The notes beneath the pieces were generated by a model. The model did not search any database. It was not told the DNA's origin and worked only from the letters and a program-made list of their open reading frames with translations. Positions 1 to 8,754 of a stretch of 64,000 bases of DNA are shown one piece after another. The DNA comes from Desulfocapsa sp050291935 (GTDB taxonomy: Bacteria > Desulfobacterota > Desulfobulbia > Desulfobulbales > Desulfocapsaceae): assembly GCA_050291935.1 (NCBI GenBank), contig JBNKKR010000013.1, positions 17,141 through 81,140 on the forward strand, written 5' to 3'. The translations under genes were made by a program, and so were the position numbers. Each line of letters opens with the position of its first letter. Position 1 is the first letter of the stretch.

Positions 1-666
1 ATTGTTAATGGAAAGGCTAAACTGGTTTCTGATAATCTCTGTGACGGCCTGGGTGCATGTCTACAATCCTGCCCCACCGGGGCGCTTAAAATCGTGGAGC
101 GTATAGCTGAAGATTTTGATGAAAAGGCGGTTGAAGAGTATTTAGCACAAAAAAATAAAGGGGCTGAAAAGAGTTCAGTAACAACAAAAAGCAGTGGATG
201 TCCTTCCACACAACTGCAATCGTTCCCCGGTAACACTCCTTGTCAGACGGCAAATACGGCGGTGCAACTGGCGACTGGCCAAAAAGGCTCCCTTCTCGCC
301 CACTGGCCGGTGCAAATTCGCCTGATTCCTGCCACTGCACCTTTTTTACAAGGTGCAGACATACTGGTAGTTGCTGATTGCTGCGCAGTGGCCGCTCCTG
401 ATTTTCAAGCCAAGTACCTGCAAAACAAAGTTGTTATGATGGGCTGCCCCAAATTTGATGACCAAGAGATGTACAGTCAGCGTTTTGCTGAAATAATCGC
501 TTCCTGCGGTCTTAGCAGTATTAGTATCTTAATCATGGAAGTTCCCTGCTGCTCCGCCATGAACACTATCCTGCAAAAGGCAATGGAACGTGCTGGCCAG
601 ACAGTCTCCGTTAAACAGACGACCCTTTCCACCCAGGGAGCGGAAATAGAAACAAAAAATTGGTAA
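1..666 (+). CDS. 4Fe-4S ferredoxin-domain protein, 5' truncated by window edge
   Basis: The frame is open from base 1, so the N-terminus lies outside the window. The first visible residues hold a ferredoxin-type cluster motif, CDGLGACLQSCPTGAL, which would bind a 4Fe-4S cluster together with cysteines upstream. The C-terminal part has the conserved-looking segments ADCCAVA, MGCPKFDD and MEVPCC, seen from memory in a family of small anaerobe iron-sulfur proteins often found near redox or nitrosative-stress genes. The protein is presumably a soluble electron carrier or redox protein; the partner is unknown. It converges on the selenoprotein gene at 700-924, with only 33 bases between them. Confidence 0.8.
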   Translation: MVNGKAKLVSDNLCDGLGACLQSCPTGALKIVERIAEDFDEKAVEEYLAQKNKGAEKSSVTTKSSGCPSTQLQSFPGNTPCQTANTAVQLATGQKGSLLAHWPVQIRLIPATAPFLQGADILVVADCCAVAAPDFQAKYLQNKVVMMGCPKFDDQEMYSQRFAEIIASCGLSSISILIMEVPCCSAMNTILQKAMERAGQTVSVKQTTLSTQGAEIETKNW

Positions 667-699
667 ATTAGGCAGAATGGATATGGCTTGGTTGAATGG

Positions 700-924
700 T
701 TATTCTGCCTTCATAATGAGGATCTCAGTACCATTTTCGGTGATTTTCTTTTGTTTTACAACTCCACCGGCATAGGTGATCACCCTATCCATTCTACCGG
801 CCACATCGGCATCGCAGATACATCGAAGTTCCTCACTTCTCTTCATTTGGTCTAAACGTGCCCGCACGTCTAAATATCCCTTTCAACAGTCACCACGATA
901 GTCTATCAACTCTTTTGCAGACAT
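700..924 (-). CDS. TusA/SirA-like selenoprotein with in-frame UGA (Sec14)
   Basis: A 75-codon frame (74 residues) from ATG at 924 to TAA at 702-700, interrupted once by TGA at 885-883 (codon 14). A very strong ribosome binding site, GGGAGGAGGT, lies 3 nt before the ATG, and the start overlaps the end of the 906-1586 gene by 19 bases. Reading through TGA gives ELIDYRGDCUKGYLDVRARL and then a TusA-like fold pattern (helix, EELRCICDAD strand, GTEILIMK last strand). Aligned without gaps on D-x-x-G-x-x-C of TusA (DALGLRC), Sec falls on the catalytic cysteine. The usual CPxP is replaced by U-K-G-Y. TusA proteins relay sulfur as persulfide; a Sec form could handle sulfur or selenium. A SECIS-like hairpin lies 18 nt after the UGA. 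The alternative, a pseudogene with a true stop, fits poorly with the strong ribosome site and intact downstream frame. Confidence 0.8.
851..874 (-). promoter_or_regulatory. candidate bacterial SECIS element
   Basis: On the minus-strand RNA, the bases TTTAGACGUG and CACGUUUAGA pair (10 bp with one G-U) around a four-base loop, CGGG. The loop begins 18 nt after the UGA codon at 885-883 and has G as its second base. Bacterial SECIS elements are small hairpins just downstream of the UGA, with a short loop carrying G in its first two positions and a UGA-to-loop distance of roughly 16-37 nt. The hairpin lies inside the coding frame, as bacterial elements must. Confidence 0.7.
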
Positions 925-1586
925 AGACCTCCTCCCTTTTGTAAAACCGGTATTCCAAGAGATTGCAGTAACTGAAAGACAGGCCTGCCAAAGAGAAACA
1001 ACTCTTCTTCCGCTAGCTTTGGAGAGAGTGCAACCTGTTTATCACGAAAGCGAAGATCCGCATTCAGTAAGTCTTCTAACATATCTCGATTGCTATCCAC
1101 CCACTTTTGTACATTCTTTAATGCCAAACCAAAATCAGGCAAAGGAATTTTTTTGTCATACTCTACGGTTAAAGCATAAAGTTCATGTTCTTCCTTTAGA
1201 ATCAACTTCCGGGAAAGCAAGTCTTTACCGATCATCGCAAGGGACGCTTCAGGGCTCCAACATTGAAGTGTACGGCAGGCTATGGGACGATGTCCATGGA
1301 TGGTGCAATTATTATTTTGGGGATTTAGATAGCAACAACTCCACTGCCCACCACTCCCCCGCAGTTTTATGATCTCTTCGGTGGTCGCTTCAAGACCTTC
1401 TTGTAGTGGGTTGTGGGCAAGTTCACCCTTTCGAATGGTGATACAGTCCTTGCGCGGCAACAAATTGGAAGTAAGCAAAGAAAGATCCTGAATATGCAGA
1501 GCCGGCCCACCTTTCTGACAGCAGGTACCACATTGCATGCAGCTCTCTTGGACTGTACTTGATCGTTTTTTTAAGGTCGTAGACAT
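906..1586 (-). CDS. YkgJ-family cysteine cluster protein
   Basis: 226 residues. The N-terminal CMQCGTCCQKGGPAL and the later CTIHGHRPIACRTLQCW form the cysteine set of the YkgJ / UPF0153 family, which is predicted to bind zinc or an Fe-S cluster. The biochemical role of the family is not established. The 3' end overlaps the start of the TusA-like selenoprotein gene by 19 bases, so the two are probably co-transcribed and translationally coupled; this suggests a shared redox or sulfur-related role, by inference only. No strong ribosome binding site is seen directly before the ATG at 1586. Confidence 0.8.
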   Translation of the reverse strand: MSTTLKKRSSTVQESCMQCGTCCQKGGPALHIQDLSLLTSNLLPRKDCITIRKGELAHNPLQEGLEATTEEIIKLRGSGGQWSCCYLNPQNNNCTIHGHRPIACRTLQCWSPEASLAMIGKDLLSRKLILKEEHELYALTVEYDKKIPLPDFGLALKNVQKWVDSNRDMLEDLLNADLRFRDKQVALSPKLAEEELFLFGRPVFQLLQSLGIPVLQKGGGLCLQKS

Positions 1587-1783
1587 AAAAAGGTAGATTC
1601 TCTACTTCGCTCCTGGCGGAATTTATGGTATTTCTAGCCTAAACGTTTATCATTTAAAAACAGTACTGCCTGCATAGCGAGACAGACTACACGATTTCAC
1701 AAAGCTTTACACAAAATTTATCCATTTTGCCACTGCCTTTCCAATGAACACATTGGCACTTTAGCGTTCAATAAAAAAGGATT

Positions 1784-2410
1784 ATGAAAGCTTCTCCAAC
1801 ATATATGGCCTGTCCCAGTTGCGATTTGCTGCTCTCTTCAGTCCCCGTTGCCTCAGGAGAAAAGCTTCTCTGCCCAAGATGTCATACTTGTCTGCATCAG
1901 GAAAAAAGTGATTCCATTAGCAAGGTTCTTGCCATTTCCTTGGCTGGTCTTGTGGTGTATTTGCCAGCAATGTTTCTACCGCTCCTTAATATCCATACCA
2001 TGGGGATGGAACAGAGCTGCTCACTTTTTGATACGTTTCTATACATTTATCATCAACATTACTATCTGGTTGCCGTTTTGCTCTTGCTCACCGCAATACT
2101 TTTCCCCTTATTCCGACTCGCCTTGCTTTGCATGGTCAGTTTTCAACTCAAAATGCACCTCTACTTGCGCGTTCTGCCCTTTCTTTTTCGCACAGCTACT
2201 TTTTTGGATGAATGGGCCATGGTTGATGTCTATCTTATTGCAATTTTAATCAGCACGATCAAGATACATAAAATGGCAAGCATTGCATACGATATGGGTT
2301 TTGTCTGCTTTGTTTTATTGGTATTCTTCACAAAAGCCACCAGTACAGCCCTTGATAAAAAAACCTTTTGGCAACGGTTTGAGACCTTAAAAGACAATCA
2401 CAGTGATTAG
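1784..2410 (+). CDS. pqiA: PqiA-family membrane protein, first unit
   Basis: 208 residues. It begins with a zinc ribbon (CPSC at residues 10-13, CPRC at 30-33) followed by about four membrane segments, which is one PqiA unit. E. coli PqiA and LetA carry two such units in one chain; here the second unit is the next gene. PqiA proteins sit in the inner membrane and work with the MCE protein PqiB in lipid movement across the envelope. AAAAAAGGATT precedes the ATG as ribosome binding site. First gene of a three-gene operon with tight overlaps. Confidence 0.85.
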   Translation: MKASPTYMACPSCDLLLSSVPVASGEKLLCPRCHTCLHQEKSDSISKVLAISLAGLVVYLPAMFLPLLNIHTMGMEQSCSLFDTFLYIYHQHYYLVAVLLLLTAILFPLFRLALLCMVSFQLKMHLYLRVLPFLFRTATFLDEWAMVDVYLIAILISTIKIHKMASIAYDMGFVCFVLLVFFTKATSTALDKKTFWQRFETLKDNHSD

Positions 2411-3035
2411 CAGCAAAGAAAAAACTGCAAAAATCGCCATGGCATCCGGCTTTATATCCTGCCACGAATGCGGCAACCTACTGGATACCAAGACTATTCC
2501 GCAAAACACAGCTCTTGTTTGCCCGCGTTGCGGAGGAACCCTTCATTTTCGCAAACAAAAGTCAATCACAACAACCTGGGCGCTACTGATCTGTTCAACG
2601 CTTTTTCTATTCCCGGCAAACCTGCTTCCCATCATGCATGTTGAACTTTTCGGTAGTGCTGAATATTCGACCATTCTGGATGGCATTCTCTATTTTTTTC
2701 ACAGCAAGGAATATGGGATCGGTCTTATTATTTTTGTCGCTTCCATACTTGTTCCGCTTTTTAAAATTGTGGGCCTTATTATTATTCTTCTCTCCATCCA
2801 GTTTAAATGGCAGCGTGGCTTACGCCATAAAACATTAATGTTTAAATTTATAGAATTTATTGGCCGTTGGTCAATGCTAGATATCTTCGTTATTGCGCTG
2901 ATGGCCACGTTAGTCAATTTTGGTACCCTTTCATCCACCTCCATCGCTCCTGCCGCCTCGTATTTCGCGGCAGTGGTTGTTTGTACAATGCTTGCTGCCC
3001 ATACTTTCGATTCAAGACTGCTCTGGGACGCTTAA
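2403..3035 (+). CDS. PqiA-family membrane protein, second unit
   Basis: 210 residues with GTG start, overlapping the preceding gene by 8 bases. It repeats the design of its neighbour: zinc ribbon (CHEC near residues 20-23, CPRC near 40-43) and then about four hydrophobic segments. It matches the second half of a full-length PqiA. The two half-proteins presumably assemble into one inner-membrane unit serving the PqiB protein encoded downstream. An internal ATG at 2439 (MASGF) is a possible alternative start. Confidence 0.85.
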   Translation: MISSKEKTAKIAMASGFISCHECGNLLDTKTIPQNTALVCPRCGGTLHFRKQKSITTTWALLICSTLFLFPANLLPIMHVELFGSAEYSTILDGILYFFHSKEYGIGLIIFVASILVPLFKIVGLIIILLSIQFKWQRGLRHKTLMFKFIEFIGRWSMLDIFVIALMATLVNFGTLSSTSIAPAASYFAAVVVCTMLAAHTFDSRLLWDA

Positions 3036-3067
3036 ATGATTCTTTACCCAAAAACTGTGTAAACACT

Positions 3068-4654
3068 ATGGACACTCCTCTTGTTAAGACGAAAAAAGGC
3101 ATGTCACCGATCTGGATTCTCCCCCTTCTTGCACTTATTCTCGGTGGCTGGCTTTTGTATAAAGATTTTCGTGAATCAGGATTTTTCATTACTGTCCAAA
3201 TGAAAGATGCATCAGGTTTAACTCCAGATAAAACAAAGGTATTTTTTAAAGGACTTCCCATTGGAACATTACGCGGTATTACCATTTCATCCGACCTTAA
3301 ATGGATCTACGCCAAGGTGGAAATGGTAAAAGAAGTAAAAGAAAAGCTAAAAAAAGACAGTAAGATATGGGTTGTTCGACCTGAAGTTTCCTTTAATGGT
3401 ATTACCGGGCTTGATACCATCGTAAAAGGCAGCTACTTTGAAATAGAGCCAGGGACCGCACAGGAAACGACAAGGACATTTACAGCCCTGGATGAGCCGC
3501 CGCCTCTTTCTTCAAGGAATGCCGGTCTTCACTTGACCCTTTATTCCGATGAGGCAGTTTCTTTGCATCCGGGTTCTCCGGTCTATTTCAAAAAAATCGA
3601 GGTCGGTGAGGTAATATCCAACCATTTGCAGGATGATGCAAGTATTGAAACACAGATTATTATCTACCCAAAATATGACAAACTTATAACTGATAAGACA
3701 CTCTTTTATGTCAGTAGCGGATTACGAGTCGATGCAACCCTTCCCAAACTTTCGCTCCAACTGGACCCTCTCAAAACTATTCTTCGTGGGGGAATCAGCT
3801 TTATAAGCCCCAAGGGAGGGAAGGCCCTTACTGATACGCATTCACCCCATACGCTGTACAAAGATAAAATGGCCGCTGAAAATAGCGACAATATACTTAT
3901 AACACTAGATTTTCCAGTTGAAAACGAGTTAATGGCAGGCTCTGAAATACAATACAACGGGGTACCAGTGGGTACAATTGATACCATTGCATTGGATACA
4001 AATCTAAAAAGTGTTCATGCCAAGGCATATATCCGCAAAGACCTTAAGCATCTTCTCAAAGAAGGAACGTATCTCTATGCAGTTAGGGCAAGATTTAACG
4101 CAGGTGGTATCGACAATCCGACGGCCATTATTTCAGGACCATATGTAAATCTTATCCCTGGTGACGGAAAGCCTAAAACTCATTTTCTTGTTTATGACCG
4201 GCCACCGGAAAATATCCCCGTCTCCACTGGCTTAAATATCGTACTTGAAACTGATCGCTTAGGTTCACTGGGATACAACAAACCGGTTTACTATAGACAG
4301 GTGCAGGTTGGTAAAACAACCGGCTACAAACTCTCAGCAACGGGCCAAAAGGTCCTTATTTATGTCAATATTGAACCAAAGTATATTGGGCTTATCCGGG
4401 AAAATACAAAATTTTGGAATTCCACTGGAATCCATATCAAGGGAGGACTGATGACAACCATGAAAATCAGCACCGAATCATTGGCAACCCTTATCTCCGG
4501 AGGTATATCACTCTCCACCCCTGAAGACAAAGATGAAGCCACTCCCATTGAAAATGGCCACCATTTTCAACTCAGCACCGAACCGGACGATAAGTGGCTT
4601 AATTGGAGTCCTGAATTAAAACTGGGCATGCCATCAAAACAAAATACCATGTAA
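3068..4654 (+). CDS. pqiB: PqiB-like MCE-domain protein
   Basis: 528 residues from ATG at 3068. The frame is open further upstream but that part lies within the preceding gene. A single N-terminal membrane helix (MSPIWILPLLALILGGWLLY, residues about 12-31) anchors the protein. It is followed by three MCE-type repeats, recognisable by pairs such as VFFKGLPIGTLRGI, VYFKKIEVGEVIS and IQYNGVPVGTIDTI. E. coli PqiB also has three MCE domains and forms a periplasmic tube between the two membranes for lipid transport. The length (E. coli 546) agrees. No PqiC lipoprotein follows; the next gene is convergent. Confidence 0.9.
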   Translation: MDTPLVKTKKGMSPIWILPLLALILGGWLLYKDFRESGFFITVQMKDASGLTPDKTKVFFKGLPIGTLRGITISSDLKWIYAKVEMVKEVKEKLKKDSKIWVVRPEVSFNGITGLDTIVKGSYFEIEPGTAQETTRTFTALDEPPPLSSRNAGLHLTLYSDEAVSLHPGSPVYFKKIEVGEVISNHLQDDASIETQIIIYPKYDKLITDKTLFYVSSGLRVDATLPKLSLQLDPLKTILRGGISFISPKGGKALTDTHSPHTLYKDKMAAENSDNILITLDFPVENELMAGSEIQYNGVPVGTIDTIALDTNLKSVHAKAYIRKDLKHLLKEGTYLYAVRARFNAGGIDNPTAIISGPYVNLIPGDGKPKTHFLVYDRPPENIPVSTGLNIVLETDRLGSLGYNKPVYYRQVQVGKTTGYKLSATGQKVLIYVNIEPKYIGLIRENTKFWNSTGIHIKGGLMTTMKISTESLATLISGGISLSTPEDKDEATPIENGHHFQLSTEPDDKWLNWSPELKLGMPSKQNTM

Positions 4655-4666
4655 TAAGAAAATCCA

Positions 4667-4752
4667 CTTATACCGCCAGTCCACTCTTTTTAGTACCACC
4701 TTGAGTGGTGTAAGTTTCGTACGAGCAGACAAGCTGCTCAACTCAGCTTTAG
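4667..4752 (-). repeat. three-hairpin intergenic repeat, copy A
   Basis: On the minus strand it reads CTAAAGCTGAGTTGAGCAGC and onward: hairpin 1 GAGCAG/CTGCTC, then CGAAACTTA, hairpin 2 ACCAC/GTGGT, and a final ACTGGCGGTATAAG. Copies B (57747-57807) and C (59394-59478) share the same order of blocks. The repeat's TAA is the stop codon of the minus-strand CoA-transferase gene, and the element fills most of the gap to pqiB. It could act as a bidirectional terminator or mRNA stabiliser, or be a REP- or MITE-like element. Confidence 0.75.
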
Positions 4753-6626
4753 AATTCTATCCGAAAACTATACACGCCCTCTTCCAGCACACTTTGTACC
4801 TTGTACCCTGAATGGTTGAAAATAGCCTGCATTCCCCTGTTTTCCCGTAACACTTCTGCGGTAAAGCCGGCTATACCATTGGCCTTTGCAATATTGATCA
4901 GGTGCCGGAACATAAACACTCCCATGCCCATTCGTTGGTATCTGTCACGGACGACAAAGGCGACTTCTGCCCTGTTCGTTTTTTCGTCAAGATAGTACCT
5001 CCCAACGGCAACGATATCATCGCCATGCGCTTCAGGGAGTGTACCGACAATTGCCACATCGGTTCGATGATCCACATAGACAAAATTTTGAATTTGTTGA
5101 CTGCCAAAATTTTGATTATGACTCATAAATCTATAGTACAAGGTCTGCTGGGAGAGATCGTACAACAAATCTCGGATCTTGGGCTCATCTGTTGGATGAA
5201 TAGGTCGAAAGGAGACCTCCGTTCCACCGGGCAATAGAAACGTGGAACGCATCATATCCTGAGGGGCAACCACAAATTTGCCTTCAATCTGGATAAAATC
5301 CTGCCGTATATATCTTGCTTCAATGGCCTCTTTTAAAAGCAGTTCACGGTGGTCCGGGTGAGCGATGGAAATAAGTGCCAACGTACGGTCCTGCACGGAT
5401 TTTCCATGCAAGTAGGCGACACCATATTCGGTTACCACATAGTGCACCGTTGCCCTGCTTATCACAACACCTGCACCTCTACTAAGCCTTGAATTTATCC
5501 TTGATTTACCATCTCTGGTTGTTGAGGGCATGGTAATTATGGCCCTTCCTCCTTCAGACCTTGCCGCTCCACGGTTAAAATCAACCTGCCCGCCAACCCC
5601 TGAATAAAAGATCCCGCTTTCAGAATCGGAGCAGACCTGGCCGGTAAGATCAATTTCAAGGGCCATATTGATGGCAACCATACGGTTTTGTTTACCGATC
5701 ACGTTAGAATCATTGACATATTCAGTTGGGCGAAAGGAAAATAGCGGGTTGTCATCAACAAAATCATACAAGGCCTTTGATCCCATGCAAAAGCTGGTTA
5801 CCACTTTCCCTCGATCAACCGACTTCCTGCTGCCGGTTACAGCCCCACTTTCAATAAGCTTGAGGACATCATCGGTAATCATCTCCGTGTGGATGCCTAG
5901 ATCATGTTTATCCCGTAAAGCACCAATAACTGCAGGTGGGATACGACCGACACCAGGAACTCGTCCAATACCAAACTGTACCGTTGAGCCGCTTGGAACC
6001 AGAGCAGCGGCAAGTTCTGCAATTTTTGCACTTATGGGATGGGGTGGTTTTGATTTTCTCTCAAGCAGTGGTACATCAGCGGGTACCAAAATGTCGAGAT
6101 CATACACATCGATAAGACTATCACCTCTGGTCCATGGCATTTGTGGATTGACTTGCGCTATCACAAGCGAAGCGTTTTCTGCTGCACTTTTGACAATATC
6201 CACCGAAACGCCAAGGCTCATTTTCCCCCTGGAATCCGGCGGAGTTACCTGGATCAAGGCCACATCAAGGGGTAACTGGCCTGAGTTAAAAAGCCTAGGA
6301 ATATCAGACATTAAAACAGGAGTATAATCACCACGCCCTTCCTGAATAAGTTCACGTACATTATGTCCTATGAAAAAAGCATTCACCTTAAAACAGTTTG
6401 CAAATTTCTTATCCGCATAGGGCGCGTTCCCCTTGGTGAGCAACTCCACTATTTCAACATCGGCCAGATTTCCGGCAATCTTGGTCATTGCCTCAACAAG
6501 TACCGTCGGCTCACCACAACCAGTACCCAAAAAAACACGATGCCCCGATTGCAACTTCGATAACGCCCTTTTCGGGGTCTTGATCATATCTTTGTAGGTT
6601 TCTTTCCAATGTGCATCATATTCCAT
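4749..6626 (-). CDS. acetyl-CoA hydrolase/CoA-transferase fused to GNAT acetyltransferase
   Basis: 625 residues. Residues 1 to about 450 are an acetyl-CoA hydrolase/transferase family domain (FGIGRVPG, then YSGVGGQVDFNRGA and the EYGVAYLHGKS block), which moves CoA between acetate and other acids. From about 455 on a GNAT N-acetyltransferase follows, starting at SFRPIHPTDE and with the acetyl-CoA-binding loop RYQRMGMGV. The fusion puts an acetyl-CoA user and a possible protein lysine acetyltransferase in one chain. It is the last gene of a four-gene minus-strand operon, 8 bases after the synthetase gene, with a CBS protein and a deacetylase upstream. Substrates cannot be deduced from sequence alone. 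Confidence 0.85.
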   Translation of the reverse strand: MEYDAHWKETYKDMIKTPKRALSKLQSGHRVFLGTGCGEPTVLVEAMTKIAGNLADVEIVELLTKGNAPYADKKFANCFKVNAFFIGHNVRELIQEGRGDYTPVLMSDIPRLFNSGQLPLDVALIQVTPPDSRGKMSLGVSVDIVKSAAENASLVIAQVNPQMPWTRGDSLIDVYDLDILVPADVPLLERKSKPPHPISAKIAELAAALVPSGSTVQFGIGRVPGVGRIPPAVIGALRDKHDLGIHTEMITDDVLKLIESGAVTGSRKSVDRGKVVTSFCMGSKALYDFVDDNPLFSFRPTEYVNDSNVIGKQNRMVAINMALEIDLTGQVCSDSESGIFYSGVGGQVDFNRGAARSEGGRAIITMPSTTRDGKSRINSRLSRGAGVVISRATVHYVVTEYGVAYLHGKSVQDRTLALISIAHPDHRELLLKEAIEARYIRQDFIQIEGKFVVAPQDMMRSTFLLPGGTEVSFRPIHPTDEPKIRDLLYDLSQQTLYYRFMSHNQNFGSQQIQNFVYVDHRTDVAIVGTLPEAHGDDIVAVGRYYLDEKTNRAEVAFVVRDRYQRMGMGVFMFRHLINIAKANGIAGFTAEVLRENRGMQAIFNHSGYKVQSVLEEGVYSFRIEF

Positions 6627-6634
6627 TTACGTCC

Positions 6635-8743
6635 CTACTCCTTTTTCGGCAACGGTGCTAGTACCATACGGACATCAGTTGCAACGGGTTCCGAACCAAA
6701 TTCACCAACGATAAAGGGATTAATATCAAGTTCTAAAATTTGGGGAAAATCTGTTGTCAACTGACTAATACGCTGCAAGCCAGAAGCGATTGCGGCAAGA
6801 TCTATCCCATCTCCGCCCCTTCTTCCCTGAAGCATGCCATAGGATTTTGTTGATTTTAACATCTGAATAGCTTCCTGTTCGGTAATGGGGGCCAAGTGAA
6901 AGGTTACATCTTTCATTACTTCAACAAAAATCCCACCCAAACCGAACATAAGCATGGGACCAAATTGAGGATCGCGGGTCATACCAATGATAACTTCAAG
7001 CCCTTTACTGATCATTTTTTCGATATAGACCCCGTCAATTCGCGCATCTGGCATTTTTTTCTTGATCTTAAGGGTCATCAGTTCAAAACTGTCCTCCGCA
7101 GCTTCTCTACTTGCCACATTGAGAAAGACTCCTCCAAGATCACTCTTATGGACAATATCCGGGGAAACAATTTTCATGGCCACTGGAAAACCAATCCGTT
7201 CGGCTATCTCCTGCGCCTCTTCGCTGGTAGAGGCAAGTGCCCCCTTAGGGACATGAAAGCCATAGGCACCCAGTACTGCCTTTCCTTTAACTTCACCCAA
7301 TTGAAGCTGCCCTGTCCGTTGCTTTCTTGACAGGATACGCTCCACCCTTCTTCTGTTTACCCTAAATCTGGTCACCAGGCGGGGAGGTCGTTGTTTCCAA
7401 TTGGTATAGGTACTCATCCCTTTAAGAGCGATCACTGCACGCTCGGGTGATTCATAGTGGGGAAGCCCTGCAGCTGTCAGCTCTTTTCGTGCAGGTAACA
7501 AGCCGGATCCTCCCATAAAGGTGGCCACAACCGGTTTTGTACCATCAAGACTTTCCGCAATGGCTCTTGCTGTTTCAGCAGGTTTACTCATGGCTTGTGG
7601 GGAAAGGATTACCAGTATTGAATCCACCGAATTATTTTTTTGGGCTGCCTTGATAACTGCGGCGTAGCGGGAAGGATCAGCATCCCCCAATACATCCACA
7701 GGATTTGCCCTGGAAATTGGAGCATGTAAATCATGGCTAAGCTGCTGGGCCGTTTCCATTTCAAGCTCAGCAACCCGCATCCCAGCTTTTTCCACAGCAT
7801 CCGCAGCAAGAATCCCGGGACCTCCAGCGTTGGTAATGATCAACACATTGTTTCCCTTGGGCAGAGGCTGCATTGATAAAGCTGAGGCTACATCAAATAA
7901 GGCCTCAAAACTGTCAGCTCTAATAACACCTGATCGTTTAAAGACGGCACCATAGGCGGAATCTTCCGTTGCCAGGACACCGGTATGGGAAGATGCAGCC
8001 CGTAAACCGGCTGCAGTGGTACCGGATTTCAATATGATTACAGGCTTTTGGGACGACGCTTCTTCTGCTGCCTTTACAAAATCCTTTCCGGTGGCAATAT
8101 CTTCTAAATAGCCAATTATTACTTTTGTCTGCTCATCCTGAGCCAGATATGAAAGCACATCAACACTGGCCACATCTGCCTTATTGCCAATGGAAATTAC
8201 TTTACTAAGTCCTAAATGTTGATCTTCGGCAAGATCCATCATCACACTACATAACGCACCGGATTGTGAAAAGACGGATATGGGACCTGGTTTGGGACGT
8301 GTTTTGGCAAAGGTGAGATTGAGATTATTTTGGGTATTTATACAACCAAGACAGTTCGGCCCAAGAAGCCGCATCTTGGACCTATCGCAAATATCCCTAA
8401 TCGCAAGCTCAAGTTTTGCCTCTTCAGGTCCCACTTCTTTAAAGCCAGAAGCCACAACAATAATACCCTTTGCCTTTATTTCAGCGCATTCTTGGACAAC
8501 TTCTTTCACATGGGCTTGAGGGAGTGCTATAACTACAAGCTCGATAGCCTTCTTGGACTTTGCAAGGGAGGGATAGCATGGTATTCCCAGAAGCGTATCC
8601 ACATGGGGAGTAATGGCTACAATTTCGCCTGAAAAACCACCCTCGACAAGATTTTTCAGTATGATATGGCCAACTTTGTTGGGATCACGGGAGGCACCCA
8701 CCACCGCCACACTGTTTGGTTCTAACAAACTTTTCAGACTCAT
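6635..8743 (-). CDS. ADP-forming acetate/acyl-CoA synthetase, fused alpha-beta
   Basis: 702 residues. The order is CoA-binding domain (VAVVGASRDPNKVGH near the N-terminus), succinyl-CoA-ligase-like domains with the phosphohistidine site SSHTGVL, and a C-terminal ATP-grasp domain (GFPVAMKIVSPDIVHKSDLGG). This is the single-chain NDP-forming acyl-CoA synthetase family, which interconverts acyl-CoA, ADP and phosphate with acid, CoA and ATP. E. coli PatZ has the same core plus a C-terminal GNAT; here the GNAT is instead on the neighbouring gene product. It lies between the CBS gene and the CoA-transferase gene with gaps of 11 and 8 bases. Confidence 0.9.
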   Translation of the reverse strand: MSLKSLLEPNSVAVVGASRDPNKVGHIILKNLVEGGFSGEIVAITPHVDTLLGIPCYPSLAKSKKAIELVVIALPQAHVKEVVQECAEIKAKGIIVVASGFKEVGPEEAKLELAIRDICDRSKMRLLGPNCLGCINTQNNLNLTFAKTRPKPGPISVFSQSGALCSVMMDLAEDQHLGLSKVISIGNKADVASVDVLSYLAQDEQTKVIIGYLEDIATGKDFVKAAEEASSQKPVIILKSGTTAAGLRAASSHTGVLATEDSAYGAVFKRSGVIRADSFEALFDVASALSMQPLPKGNNVLIITNAGGPGILAADAVEKAGMRVAELEMETAQQLSHDLHAPISRANPVDVLGDADPSRYAAVIKAAQKNNSVDSILVILSPQAMSKPAETARAIAESLDGTKPVVATFMGGSGLLPARKELTAAGLPHYESPERAVIALKGMSTYTNWKQRPPRLVTRFRVNRRRVERILSRKQRTGQLQLGEVKGKAVLGAYGFHVPKGALASTSEEAQEIAERIGFPVAMKIVSPDIVHKSDLGGVFLNVASREAAEDSFELMTLKIKKKMPDARIDGVYIEKMISKGLEVIIGMTRDPQFGPMLMFGLGGIFVEVMKDVTFHLAPITEQEAIQMLKSTKSYGMLQGRRGGDGIDLAAIASGLQRISQLTTDFPQILELDINPFIVGEFGSEPVATDVRMVLAPLPKKE

Positions 8744-8754
8744 AATCGTTCCAT

